A stretch of DNA of 53,908 nt from Brachionus koreanus (taxonomy: Eukaryota > Rotifera > Eurotatoria > Ploima > Brachionidae), in contig PJRA01000011.1 of the NCBI GenBank assembly GCA_016987375.1, forward strand, positions 684,859-738,766. Direction: 5' to 3'. The first letter of the stretch is position 1; every line of letters begins with the position of its first letter. Made by a program: the position numbers and the translations under genes. Shown here piece after piece: positions 31,965 through 43,929 of this stretch. The notes beneath the pieces were generated by a model. The model had not been told where the DNA came from. It did not search any database and worked only from the letters and a program-made list of their open reading frames with translations.

Positions 31965-33754
31965 TCCTTATCATTAAATATAACTTACCTATTTTAATTT
32001 AAAACTTTAATAAATTTTAAATCTTTGTTATCAAAATCTCAATTTTTATGTTTTTCTTTAAAATCATCAAACAAAAGATGTTTGTATTAATTAATATGAA
32101 GACTTTATTAATGCATTTTTGTCTTTTTTTTTGAATTTTTATGAATATCAAGAAATGATAAAGGAATATTTTTTTTATTAATTTTCTCATACTTTAAAGC
32201 TTATAAAGTCTATAAGCTTAGATATTTTTTAAATTTAAATTGATTAATTTTTTCCCAAATAAAATTTTTATTTTGTACAACCCCCATCTGCTTAATTTTC
32301 CATGATAAAGGGATAATTAAGAAAATTAGAGTTGAAAAGTTATTTTGCAAGATGATTTTCGATCAGACTGTAAAATATTTTTTTTTAAGCTAATCTTTAG
32401 TCTTGCTTTCTATATTTTCAAGAAAATAAAATGCTAAAATAAAATAAAAAAGCTTTTCATAATTATTCTAAAAGTAAAAATTTTAAAGTCAAGTCAAGGA
32501 TTTTTTATCTAGAAATTAAAATATATTAATTCATTTTTAGTCTTGAATTTTTTGTTTGATTTATTTTGCAATTTTTATATCAATTTCGATACTTAACTCT
32601 TTTTCTTCATTAATCTAAAATTTAAAAATTTAATAGTTTTTTTTGATTAAATTAAAGTAAACTGTATTTTTTAATACTTTTTTAAAGCTTATAAAATATT
32701 ATCTCTTGTTGATAGAGTTTTTTATTTGTTTATTGAAGAAAAATTGTTTTTTATCTTCTGTTTTAAATGTAAAAAATTGAAAATACCACCGTATAGTCTT
32801 GTTTGATATTTCAGCCTTATATTTCAAAGCATGACTTTGATGTACGCAATAAATACCATTTCGTCCATGTTAAAATTTCATAAATTAAGGTGCCAGCACC
32901 AAAGTCGTGTTTCTAATTTTGGAGCAAGCAAAAGTAAAGTTTTTTATTAAAAATAATTTTTTTGAATAATGCCGAGCTTCAAATCCAAATTTAATCGAAA
33001 TAACAAGATATATTTTTCTTTATTTTATTTTTAGCTCAATTTTTTAATGAACATTTTGCTATTTCAGATCGGAGCCGTCTGTTTAAAAAGTTAAAAAATT
33101 AAAAAAATTGAATTCCCTCTCCTTAATTGCACTTGAGAGTGTTTTTAACATTTAATTTTTAACTTTCGTGAAAATAAAATTTTGATAATTCTGAAAAGAA
33201 AAATATTTATATTAGTATTGGTTTTTTGGTCCAAAAAAATTATTTCTAAAAAAAATTTTCGATTTTTGAAAATTTGCTCTAGTACAAATTGCTCGTCGTC
33301 TTCTGTAATAAAAATAATTCTTTTCAATATTTTTCTGTTAATCATTAAATTTTTTTAATTTATCATAAATTTTTAGGATTTTATCTTTGAAATGCATCTT
33401 TTAGCTTTTCGATTAGCATTATCCAAAATTTTTATAAAAGTAAAAAAATTTAAATATTTGTTGAAATGAAAAAAAAAGTTATCTGTTCATTTAACGAAAC
33501 CAGCTAAATAGAAAAAAATCAATCAAGTCAATAGTTTCTGAAAAAAAAATCAGAAAAAAATTTAGTTATAAAAAATTTTATGAAAATATATTTTAAATTA
33601 TAAATTTTTAATCCAGAGATAAATATTATTTTATTTGAGCATATTTTTAATTTACCTTTCAAGTTTTGTTTTGCAAGTACAAATCCAAAAATTGTTTTAA
33701 AAATTTATTTGAATTCAAAAAAAAATTTGCTCAATTTTCACTGAAAAAAATGAA
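31965..33754. other. AT-rich intergenic region before ABCC10
   Basis: About 1.8 kb of A/T-rich DNA between the U1 pair and the ABCC10 start. I see no exon, RNA gene or clear repeat. A weakly inverted pair (CATGACTTTGATG and CACCAAAGTCGTG near 32830-32910) is the only structure noticed. It must contain the ABCC10 promoter. Confidence 0.5.
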
Positions 33755-36700
33755 ATGTTTTGCTTAAACGAATCAATTATTGATGCTGACCAACCAAATT
33801 TACTAAATCAATGCTATATAGACTTTTATCTGATATCTCCATGCTATCTTCTCCTCTCAATTACCAGCGCATTCGCTGCCGGATCAAGAGGCGATCTCGG
33901 TCGAAACAGACAAGTTCCATTGCTGAAATTTAACCGGTTCGTATCGTTTATTCTTTTTTGCATCACAATTGCCGAGCTGGTGTGCAAATATTCTATGCCC
34001 TTTAGTCAACCCGAATTGGATAAAAGCGAAAGCCTAATCGTCCATTGCTACAAGCTGACAAGTCTATTAATTCATAATTTTGTCATAATCAACAAAAATC
34101 TGTTCATACCACGATTTCCTCTCAAGATATTAATCTCAATAGTTTTAACATTCTTTGCCAATTGCATAAACTTTCTCAATTCATTCGAAAGACTTAAAAA
34201 TTTTAACATCCAAAACCAAGGTGAAAAATGTAATTTAATACTTCTTGCCAATTTTCTATTCTTTTTGCTAGTTTATCTAATATTTATTTTGTCATCTTAT
34301 CGCAAAAAAGTTCAAGGATTTGTTTTTTTAAATGATGACATAAATCAGTCTGAAGAAGATACAGCCAGCTACTACTCGTACCTAACATTTGGATGGCTCA
34401 AACCGGTGATGAAAAAAGGCTATGAACGAGGCATTAGTTCGGCAAATGATTTGACCAAATTGCCCAAATATTTAATCACTCGGCTCATCAATTTAAATTT
34501 TATGTCTAATTACGTTAATGCAGACGACTATCTGAAAAATCCAATTATTGATCCAAGTCTACTGCAAGATATGAATTTTATGGAAACTCATTTGAATTAT
34601 GAAGATGTTGAATTTAATGTGACTAGCTTGCTAGCTAAAAACAAATTGATCAAAACGTTGGTAAAAAGTTTTGGTCGTGATTTTTTGTTTCTTGGATTTT
34701 TGAGACTTGCCAATGATATGCTAGGATTTTCAGGTCCAATTTTGTTAAATCAACTTGTTCAGTTTGTTCAAGTCGAAGCTAGTGAGCTCAAGAATGGAAT
34801 TTTTTATGCAATAGCTCTATTTTTTTCAACTCTTATCGGTTCATTGATAAATATTCACTTTACTAATTTGCTAAATAAATTTTGCCTTCGAGTTAGATCA
34901 GCTTTGATAAGTTTGGTATATCGAAAAGCTGTTATAGTAAAATTTAATGAATTAAATGAGTACTCAATTGGTCAAATAGTTAACTTTATGTCAATTGACA
35001 CCGATTCTATTGTAAATGCTTTTCCTAGCTTTCACTCATGTTGGAGTTTGCCTTTTCAGCTGGTCATCACACTTTATTTACTTTACCTTCAAATCGGTCT
35101 ATCTTTCATTGTTGGAGTCATATTTGTCATCATTCTTATTCCAATAAATAAATTTTTGTCTGACTTTATCGGAAAAGTCCAAGTAAAAATGATGAATTTT
35201 AAAGATCAACGAGTAAAGGTTAGTTGAAATTTTTCAATTCATCTTTGATTTTATAATCTAATTGCTTAATTTTTTTACTGGATTCAGTACTATTTTTTAA
35301 AACTGATTTTATCCAAATTTTGATTACTAAAATTTTAGAAAATTTAACAGAATTTAGCCAAATTTACATATTATTTTGTAATTAGAAAAAATTTATTTAT
35401 ATATTATTAAAATATTGAACCATAATGTACAAAAATGATTTTTGTACACTACGGTTAAGTAACGTCCTATAAATATTTTATGCAGATAAAGAAAAATATG
35501 CTGATTGTAGGATTTAATTTTCATTCATTGACTTACTACCTTTAATTTAGATTTATTGACGATTTATTAAACAATGATACTATGAAATGCAAAAAGTTCT
35601 TTAAAGACGATGGCAACAATACTCTTTTTGAATATCTTAATGAATACTTTCAAAATAAAATTGAATAATCTAGAGATTGTTCATCTGATATTTAATCAAT
35701 ATAATTTTTTTTGGGTTCAAAGGGATCATTGTTCCGAAGTACCCGGTCACAATAAACATAAACCATCATTATCATAATTATATTATTTGAAGAATTTATT
35801 GAAAAATTATATTTGTTTTCAAAATATCTAGATTTTATGATATTTAATTTATTAGAACAAAACGAAATGTCAAAAATTTTCATAACTTTTCTTTAAAGAC
35901 TAAAAGTAAGTTCTGAAAATTCAACATGATGCTATATTTATAGTTGATTTATTAAGACAGTTCTGGTAAAATTTTGCAAATTTAGCTTAATTTAAATTTT
36001 GATAAATTAGCCTGTTGTGAATTTTGCAGAGTTTTTGTAAATCATAAGGATACTTTGACTATTGATGCAATTATGTATATTGCACTTGTTGTTTTTACAC
36101 TACTAATTAAAGCCTTCAGATGTGTTAACACTTAAAGGCAGAAATAGTTGCTTGTTGCTTCGTTTGTTTGTTTTTTTTTCAATAAATTTGATCATTTTTT
36201 GTATTTTTTTTCAATAATATCTTAAATCAAAAATATTTCAAAATAATTTAATTTTAATGAAAAAAATAAAACAAAAGAGTAAAATAAAATGAGTCGAAAA
36301 ATTCTTCCGACCTTTGAGTGTTAAATTGTTTTCTATTATTTATGTACCAATACCAAATTTCACAAAACCAACTAGTTTGGTTCAATAAGTGGCAAAGAAA
36401 ATAAAAGAAGTTTCGATGATTTATTAAGAAAACAAAGTAAAAAGAATCTTTGACCCCACACTATTAATTAAAGAAGTTAATTTGGGAGGTCAAAAACTTA
36501 AATCTAATTGAGTTTCCATCTTTGAACTTTTTGAACCAAGTGGACCCGAAATAAGGAAAAAAAAATAGAGCATACGCTTAGGCTAGATTATCATGCGTTT
36601 AAAATTTTTTTGATCCTTTATTTGAACGAAAAACAAATTAATTATTAAAAATTTTTTATTAGGGTTCAATGCTGAACGCCTTTAAAGCCAATTGAACAAA

Positions 36701-39700
36701 TTTAAATACAAAGGAAAATATCAAAAATTATTAAAAAAAAATAAAACAAAAAAGAAAATTTTTAAATTAAAATTTATACAATCAATAAATAAATATTTTT
36801 TAATTCAAATCGAAATTATATTATATTCATATTGTTTCTGATTATTTTGATGTAAAATTCAAATTTAAGAGATAAGTCATAATTTAGGAAAAAATTCATG
36901 AATTTAAGGGAAAAGTGCTGAAATGTCTACTCAATTTTATCATTAAATTTGTTCAGTTGGTTGTTTAACGAGTTAAAATCATTTGTGTCTAATTTTTTGT
37001 GATTTATATTTAAAAATTTTTACACACAATAGTTTTAATATTTGGCCAATTTTTATATTTTCTTCTACGAAAATACGAAAGCTTGTTTTAACTTTTCATT
37101 TAAATTAAAAATAATTTGATATAAATAATCAAAAACTAGTTGCACCAATATTCAATTTGAAAAACGTATAATTTTACTGTATTTTAGTTTTTTGAATCAT
37201 CAAAATTTATGAAAATTTATTTGTTGCTCTCTTTATTTTAGAAAATTAAAAAGCTTAAAAAAAACAAATATTTTTTTTTAGTTTTCATTTAAAATATTTT
37301 CTCACTTATAGGAATATTACTGCAATTTTAATAAATTAGTAAAAATTTTGATAAAATTAGTTAAAATCTTTTTATTAAATTATTTTAATCTAAGTTGCAA
37401 GTTGCAACCTTTCTTTGGAATGTAGTTATTAAAGTATTAACTAATCTTGCAATTTAAGTTAATGACAGAATTTTTAGATGGGATACGAGTGATTAAATTT
37501 TGCGCATGGGAAGATTATTTCTTAAAGCGAATAAAAATTATTAGAGAACAGGAACTAGGTGAATTAAAATCAAAAAAATATTTAGATGCTGGATGTGTAT
37601 ATTTCTGGGCCAGTACACCAATTCTAATGTCTGTTATGACTTTTTCAACATATGTCTGGTTGGGCAATGTTTTAACGCCAGCTAAAGTATTTACTAGTTT
37701 GTCTTTATTCAACATGCTTATCATGCCATTGAATAATTTTCCCTGGGTTGTCAATGGACTTGTTCAATCAATGGTTTCAATACGTCGTTTGGAGAAATTT
37801 TTAAATTTGGAAAACTTGAAATGGCTTCAATACTATAGTTTTAATGAATTAGAAAAATCAGGAAAAATTTTGGTGGATGTCCGAGCAGCTGATTTGAACT
37901 GGAAAAAAATCCAAAATAATGATAGTAATGAGAATAGGTTTCTAAGTGATGTGTGTTTAAAAATAAAAAAAGGAGATTTTATTGGTGTGATTGGAAAAGT
38001 CGGCAGTGGTAAGACAAGTATATTGTTTTCTTTAATGGCCGAAATGGAGAAAAATAAAGGAAAATTGCGAATGAGTACAGAGATCTGTGAACAAGGCTTT
38101 GCTTACGTTGGTCAAGAGGTTTGGATTCAGCAAGGAACAATTAGAGAAAACATTCTTTTTGGCTTAGAAATGGACACAGAATTTTACAAGAGAGTACTGG
38201 ATGCATGTTGCTTGGAAGCTGATTTGGAAAATCTTCCCTATGGAGATGAGACTCCAGTGGGCGAGAATGGAATTTGTCTCTCTGGTGGACAGAAAGCCAG
38301 AGTTACTTTGGCTCGTGCTTGCTACGATAAAAAAAAAGAGATTTATCTTCTTGACGATCCACTAAGCGCTGTCGATGCTCATGTATGTCGACATTTGGTA
38401 AAAATGTGCTTGAATGGAATTTTAAAAGACAAGACAAAAATTTTGTGCACTCATCATATTGAGTATTTACTTAATGCTGATCTAGTACTGGTTGTTGAAG
38501 ATGGAAAAATAGTTGAATCAGGAAAAGGTTCGGATATAATTCCGAAAAGACTAAAAGTTGAAAAATCTTCTTATTATTCTTTGAATGAAAACCAAGATGA
38601 AAAATCTATTGAATTTGAAAATGTAGATTGGTTACAAAAATTAAAAGAAGAGGAAATGAGAAAAAAAGATGAAGAAGAAAAAGAGCATGGCGTTATTAAT
38701 TATCGAGTTTGGAAGTATTATTGTTCATCAGTTGGGATTCTTTTATGCAGTCTCACTGTTTTGTTTTTAGCACTCATGCAAAGTAAATATTTTAATTAAA
38801 ATATACTAAAGCTTAATAGAACAAATAGACACCAGTTTTTAACTTTTTAAATAATTTCTTTTTAGGATTTTTCAAAATATTTTAAATTTTATTTTTTATT
38901 TTAATTAAGCTACCCGAAACTTGACCGATTACTGGTTATCCTACTGGACACAAAATAATGATTTGGATTCATTGTTTGATCTCTCAAATAAAACTTTGGT
39001 GCTAAATCCTCAAAAAACTTATTTTTTTACACCCAAAGGCCTTTTAAATGATGCAAGCTATCAACCACATCAGCAAACAACTCAGTTTTTTGTGATATAT
39101 GGAATTCTTGGCATATCAAATACTCTATTTACTCTTTTTAGAGCTTTTTTATTCGCATATAGTGGAATATCAGCCGGTCGCTTTATTCATGAAACTTTGA
39201 TTCAAAATTTGGTCACAGCTAGCATACGCTATTTTGATAATACTCCCAAAGGACAAATATTGAATAGATTATCGACTGATATGTATGCAATTGATGACTC
39301 ATTGCCATTTATTTTGAACATTTTTTTAGCCAACATGTTTGGTTTAGTTGGTATTCTCACAGTTACTTGTATTAGTTTACCATGGTTTGGTTTATCACTA
39401 ATACCATTATCGCTCATCTATTACAGTATTCAAAATTATTATAGATGGACTTCCAGAGAGCTGAAACGACTAAGTAGCGTTTCTCTATCACCATTGTATA
39501 CTCATGTAAGTCCTTAAAAAGTTAAATAATTCTTTTTTTCAATTTAACTATGTTCTGATTAGGTTTAATCTTATTTAGAAATTTTTATTGTATTTTCTTT
39601 ATTGATTTTACAACCATATAAACCGAATTTTGGCGAATACATCTTGTAAAATTTTAGTACAAAAAAGAAAAAAAATATATTATTTTTTATTTGTGCAAAA

Positions 39701-41170
39701 ATAGCAAACAGTAAATTATAGTATAAAATTGTAAAAATTAAATCTAAGCTCTGCAAAAATTGTACAATTTACTGCAAATTATATCTAATGTTTTTTTAAT
39801 TCTTAATGTAAGAGTAATGACTTTCTCAAGATTTTTTTTCTATCTGGATATAAAGAAAAATCAATGGTTGTGTAAAAAATTTTCTTTTCCAAAATTTCAT
39901 CATGATGATTCTTCAAGGAATCATGATGAAATTTCACTTTGATGAAGGATGACTGCAAATATCACACAAGAGAAAATGTCCCAATCTTTTATTCTTTATT
40001 TTCTAAATTTTACTCATTTATTTTAAGTTTCATGAGACAATAAGAGGCATAGTGACCATAAGAGCATTCAGAAAAGTCAAAAAATTCTGTAAACAAAATG
40101 AAGAATATCTGAACAAATTTATTCAAGCAACATATAACAGTCAAGCAGCTTCACAATGGCTAAGCTTTCGACTTCAAATGATAAGTGTGGTAATGATTAC
40201 AATGGTAGGCTTGATCGCAGTAGTACAACATATATATGGTACAGCTAATGCAAGCTTGATTGGTTTAGCTCTTAGCTATATTTTAAGTGTGACAGGACTT
40301 TTAAATGGACTAATCGGCTCATTTTCAGAAACTGAAAAAGAGATGGTATCAGTTGAAAGGGCTTATCAGTTTAAAAATCTAGAATCTGAAAACTGGCATG
40401 GAATTGAACAAGTTACTGAAGCATGGCCAGAAAATGGACAGATTGAATTTCAAAATGTTAATCTGAGATACACAGGAGAATCTCAATTAGCTTTGAATAA
40501 TGTAAGTTTTTTTGTTTATCCGGGAGAAAAAATTGGAATTTGTGGACGAACTGGCTCAGGCAAAAGTTCTTTGTTAATGGCCATTTTCCGAGCTTGTGAA
40601 ATTGAAAGTGGAAAAATAGCAATCGATAATAAAAATATTCAATCAATTAATTTGAATGATTTAAGAAAAACAATGAGCATCATTCCCCAAGATCCTTTTC
40701 TTTTTGAGTCAACTTTGCGAGAAAATCTAGACCCATTAGGTACAAAAAATGATGATGAAATTTGGAGCATGTTTCTAGAAACTGGACTAGATAAAAAATT
40801 AAACAAAAATAGAGATATTCTCAACATGATTATTGAAGAACGTGGAAAAAATTTATCATCAGGTGAAAAACAACTCATTTGTATAGTAAGAGCTATTTTA
40901 GCAAATAGAAAAATAATATGCATTGATGAAGCTACGGCTCAAGTGGATTTTGAGACAGATAGCTTGATTCAAAATGCGATAAGGACTAAATTCAAAAATA
41001 CTACAGTACTTACAATTGCACATCGTATTCAGACCATTTTTGATTATGATCGAATTTTAGTAATGGACAATGGAAATATAGCTGAATTTGATACTGTTCA
41101 AAATTTAATTAATAATAAAAATAGTCTTTTCTATTCTTTGGTTAATGAAAGTACAAATTTAAAAAAATAG
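33755..41170 (+). CDS. Abcc10: ABC transporter subfamily C, ABCC10/MRP7-like
   Basis: Plasma or organelle membrane ATP-driven exporter of amphipathic anions and conjugates (family knowledge). Four exons join in phase: 33755-35218, 37459-38782, 38910-39505 and 40028-41170, giving 1508 residues (human ABCC10 about 1490). Order: hydrophobic N-terminal segments (about 1-190), linker, TMD1 with the MRP7 hallmark MLGFSGPILLNQLV and LDGIRVIKFCAWE. NBD1 has Walker A GKVGSGKTS (from about 667), signature LSGGQ (about 762) and Walker B IYLLDDPLSAVD. TMD2 follows (NLTDYWLSYW). NBD2 has Walker A GRTGSGKSS (about 1301), signature LSSGE (about 1404) and Walker B IICIDEATAQVD. NBD1 has Asp where the catalytic Glu would be, as is usual in ABCC proteins. 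The start ATG lies 8 bp after another ATG whose frame stops after five codons. Introns are 2240, 127 and 522 bp. Confidence 0.95.
35551..35668 (+). pseudogene. Exon-like fragment inside ABCC10 intron 1
   Basis: After an acceptor-like CTTTAATTTAG, 38 codons stay open until TAA, including FIDDLLNNDTMKCKKFF and NNTLFEYLNEYF. Codon use and helix-like composition resemble coding sequence such as an ARM-type helical repeat. It does not belong to ABCC10, since exon 1 joins exon 2 exactly across it. It could be a terminal exon of a nested gene, an alternative 3' exon or a pseudogene piece. Family unrecognised. Confidence 0.3.
39693..39777. repeat. Short palindromic dispersed repeat, copy 2 (ABCC10 intron 3)
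   Basis: Begins GTGCAAAAATAGCAAACAGT and ends TTGTACAATTTACTGCA, matching the copy at 20271-20363 in order and spacing with many substitutions. Confidence 0.5.
39892..39934. repeat. Perfect-armed small hairpin in ABCC10 intron 3
   Basis: AAATTTCATCATGAT(GATTC) pairs with (GAATC)ATGATGAAATTT around the loop TTCAAG, with a 3-nt bulge. The stem of about 17 bp is well above the background for this A/T-rich intron. Role unknown. Confidence 0.6.
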
Positions 41171-41334
41171 TTTTAGTAAAATAGTAAAAAATAATAATTT
41201 TTTTTAAAGGACTAAATTTTAATATTAATTTAAAATTTGATAAAAATTAATTAAATCTGCTGGTATTAAAATACCAGATTTAATCTTTAATATTTAGCTA
41301 AAATTAATTTTTTTTTTTATATTTTATAGATAAG
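41171..41334. other. Compact ABCC10-cyclase intergenic spacer
   Basis: Only 164 bp separate the ABCC10 stop from the next same-strand ATG. There is no AATAAA in it. It contains a hairpin at about 41252-41282 (CTGGTATT-AA-AATACCAG core, arms extended by AAATCT/ATTT). It ends in a long T-rich tract and TTTTATAG, an acceptor-like site 4 nt before the cyclase ATG. Confidence 0.6.
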
Positions 41335-43929
41335 ATGAATTTAATTTACAAGTTTTTGTTGTTTTATCTTACTTTAACGATTGGTATAAGCTGTCAAAGA
41401 CATGTAAGCATATAACTTTAGTAAAATAGCCATCAAAATTTGTAACAAAAATTATTTTCATTTTTTTTTAAAATAGCCATTCTATGCTATTTAGATCTCA
41501 AGTTTTTTTTTACTAGAATGAAATTAAAGAATATTCTTTCGATGGTTATTATATTGAATACAATTAAATTTAAAAAAAAAACTAAAAAAAAATTCCAAGA
41601 CTTTAGTTCCCAAAAGTCAATTTAGCAGTTTAAAGTTGACATCGTTAGAAAGCAGCTTCAAAGATTTTATGAAACTCATGCGTCCAATAGCAATTACAAG
41701 AGTTTCAGGCACGAAAAACAATTTAAAAGTCAGAAATGTAGGTTTTAAATCTATGAAATAATTGAATCCTTAAATTCTAAAATACTTCACTCTTCTAGTC
41801 AGATATTGTTGGGTGTTAGTTTGCTTTAATCTAGCTAAAATTTAGTCGGCTAAACTAAATTAGTTAAGTTAAGACCCTTATACTAATAATAAGATAACAA
41901 ATAAGTTATTTAACAAAAAAAGGCTAGCCAAAATTTTAGGGGGGGTTCAAAAATTTTATTTTTTTTTGTTTAGGGGGGTTTGAAACTTTACAGCCTTATA
42001 TTGAGTGTATCTTATTTAAGCGATTTTATCTAAGAATTTTACCAAACGAATCTACCCGATCGACACATTTTCTGATAGAGAATTAAATGCTCTATATTCT
42101 GAGATGGTAATTTTCGGAAAAAAAAACGGAAAATATTTTTAACGGAATGACATTTTTAACTTTTTCGGGATCTACTTTTTTCCAAACCCCTTTACCTATT
42201 ATATTTTTATAAATAATAAAAAAGAATAAAATTCATTAAACTTTTATTTGAAATCTTGTAAAAATGGGTCCGATTTTATTATTAAAATTTGTTCTCAAAA
42301 ATTTCAAAAAATAATAAAAGTCAAAGATATTTCAATATTTAAAAAAGATAAACAGAAAGTCCATCAAATGATTGAATAATCTATAATCATGCAAATTGAA
42401 TTTTTTTTTGATATTTTAAAAATAAAACCTTTTGTTGTTTGAAGTTTTTTTTATTCAAATTTTTGCTAAAAAATGTCAGAGAAAAAAAAACTAGCCATGT
42501 TCTTAAAGAGCGTAAAACTTTATTTATTCTGATGTATATTTTTATTCTAAAAAAAAAGTTTGAAAATTTTTACTTAAAAAAAGCCAAAAAAAAACTTTTT
42601 TTTGTATGTCGCACCAGCGATCACTTAAGATCTTACTTTTTAATATACTAGAAAAAATTCTGAACAAATCTATATACGTATTTTACAAATTTCAAGTCAA
42701 AAATTAGAAATATAGATATCACTTAAGTTTTGATATTCACAAACTATAAAAATCCATTCATTTATTTATTTTATGGTCGTAGATTTCGAATCTGATATCG
42801 AAATTGAAAATTTTTAAACACATCTAAAAATAGAAACCTGCAAAAACCTTCAAAGCGCCGATTTTTTTTGGCAGTAAAATACAAGTGTATAAAGTTATTT
42901 ACTTATTTGAAGTATTATGGAATTTATGTAAAATATTTCGGTTTAAGGATTCGTTAATCTAATGTGTATTAATACTTTTAAATTTTTCAGTATTTGGTAT
43001 CTAAAATGAAAAATTGTGGATGGGAAATAGAATTGGATAATTTTACAGCCAAAACGCCATTTGGAGAAAAGCCCATGTCAAATATCATCGCTACCTTGCC
43101 TATTGGAAGACACTTTAGTAGTTCTAATCAAAAACCAAATCCTCTGATTCTAAATCGAATAATCTTTGCCTGTCACTATGATAGCAAATATTTTGAAAAA
43201 TTCGATTTTATTGCTGCAACTGATTCAGCTGTTCCATGCGCAATGATGCTAGATATGGCTAAATTCTTATCGGAAAATACAAATTTAGAAGAATTTAAAA
43301 ATCTAATAAGACACATTCAATTTATATTTTTTGATGGAGAAGAGGCATTCAAAGATTGGACGACTACTGATTCGCTTTATGGATCTCGTAATTATGCTGA
43401 AAAGTTAAATCAACTACATCAACAGTCAGCTTTTGATTCAATGGATTTGTTTGTTTTGATGGATTTGTTTGGAGGTGACAATTCAAAGTTCCCAAACTAT
43501 TTTCCAAATGACCCAACCAGCCGTAATGCATATATGCTAATGAATAGAATAGGTTATTTTAATTTTTTATTTAGTAAAAAATTTTTAATTATTAAATTCA
43601 GAAAAAATGCTTCTAAAAAAAAAAGCCCTGTCCAAAAAAAGTCAATATTATTTTCAAGATTTGCAGGGCAATGGTCGCTATTTTCCAGTAGATGACGACC
43701 ATAGGCCATTTTTAAGAAAAAGTAGATTTTTAAATTCCCAGTGAATAAGTTTATTTATTATTTATGTTGAACTCAAGATGTTCCAATTTTGCATTTAATT
43801 CCGTCCCCATTTCCTTCAGTTTGGCACACACAATTGGACACAGTTGAAAACTTGCAAGAAGATCATATTCAAGATATGAGAAAAATAATGAAATACTTCT
43901 TGATGGAAATTTTAAATGTTAATATCTAG
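41335..43929 (+). CDS. Qpct: Secreted glutaminyl-peptide cyclotransferase, copy 1
   Basis: Zinc enzyme that converts N-terminal Gln (or Glu) of secreted peptides to pyroglutamate. Five exons: 41335-41403, 41600-41737, 42991-43552, 43602-43721 and 43778-43929, giving 346 residues (human QPCT is 361). Exon 1 encodes a signal peptide (IYKFLLFYLTLTIGISC). The three zinc ligands expected for the family are present: Asp147 in ATDSAVPC, Glu187 in FFDGEEAF and His313 in SVWHT. CHYDSKYF, DSLYGSRNYA, DDDHRPFLRK and VPILHLIPSPFPS are also typical. Exon order, phases and the 46-codon second exon are the same as in the downstream paralogue. It follows ABCC10 by 164 bp on the same strand. Introns are 196, 1253, 49 and 56 bp. 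Confidence 0.93.
41978..42021. repeat. Dispersed repeat copy in cyclase intron 2
   Basis: GTTTGAAACTTTACAGCC (41978-41995), TTATAT and then TTATTTAAGC match the reverse complement of 7741-7783 exactly over 18 bp and again at the end. A related but more diverged segment lies at 46620-46665. Just upstream are two GGGGGGTT runs that are odd in this A/T-rich DNA. Confidence 0.5.

Noticed and set aside
33145..33345. 66-codon minus-strand ORF before ABCC10
   Set aside because: Phe/Ile/Lys/Asn-biased translation of A/T-rich DNA; no supporting exon.
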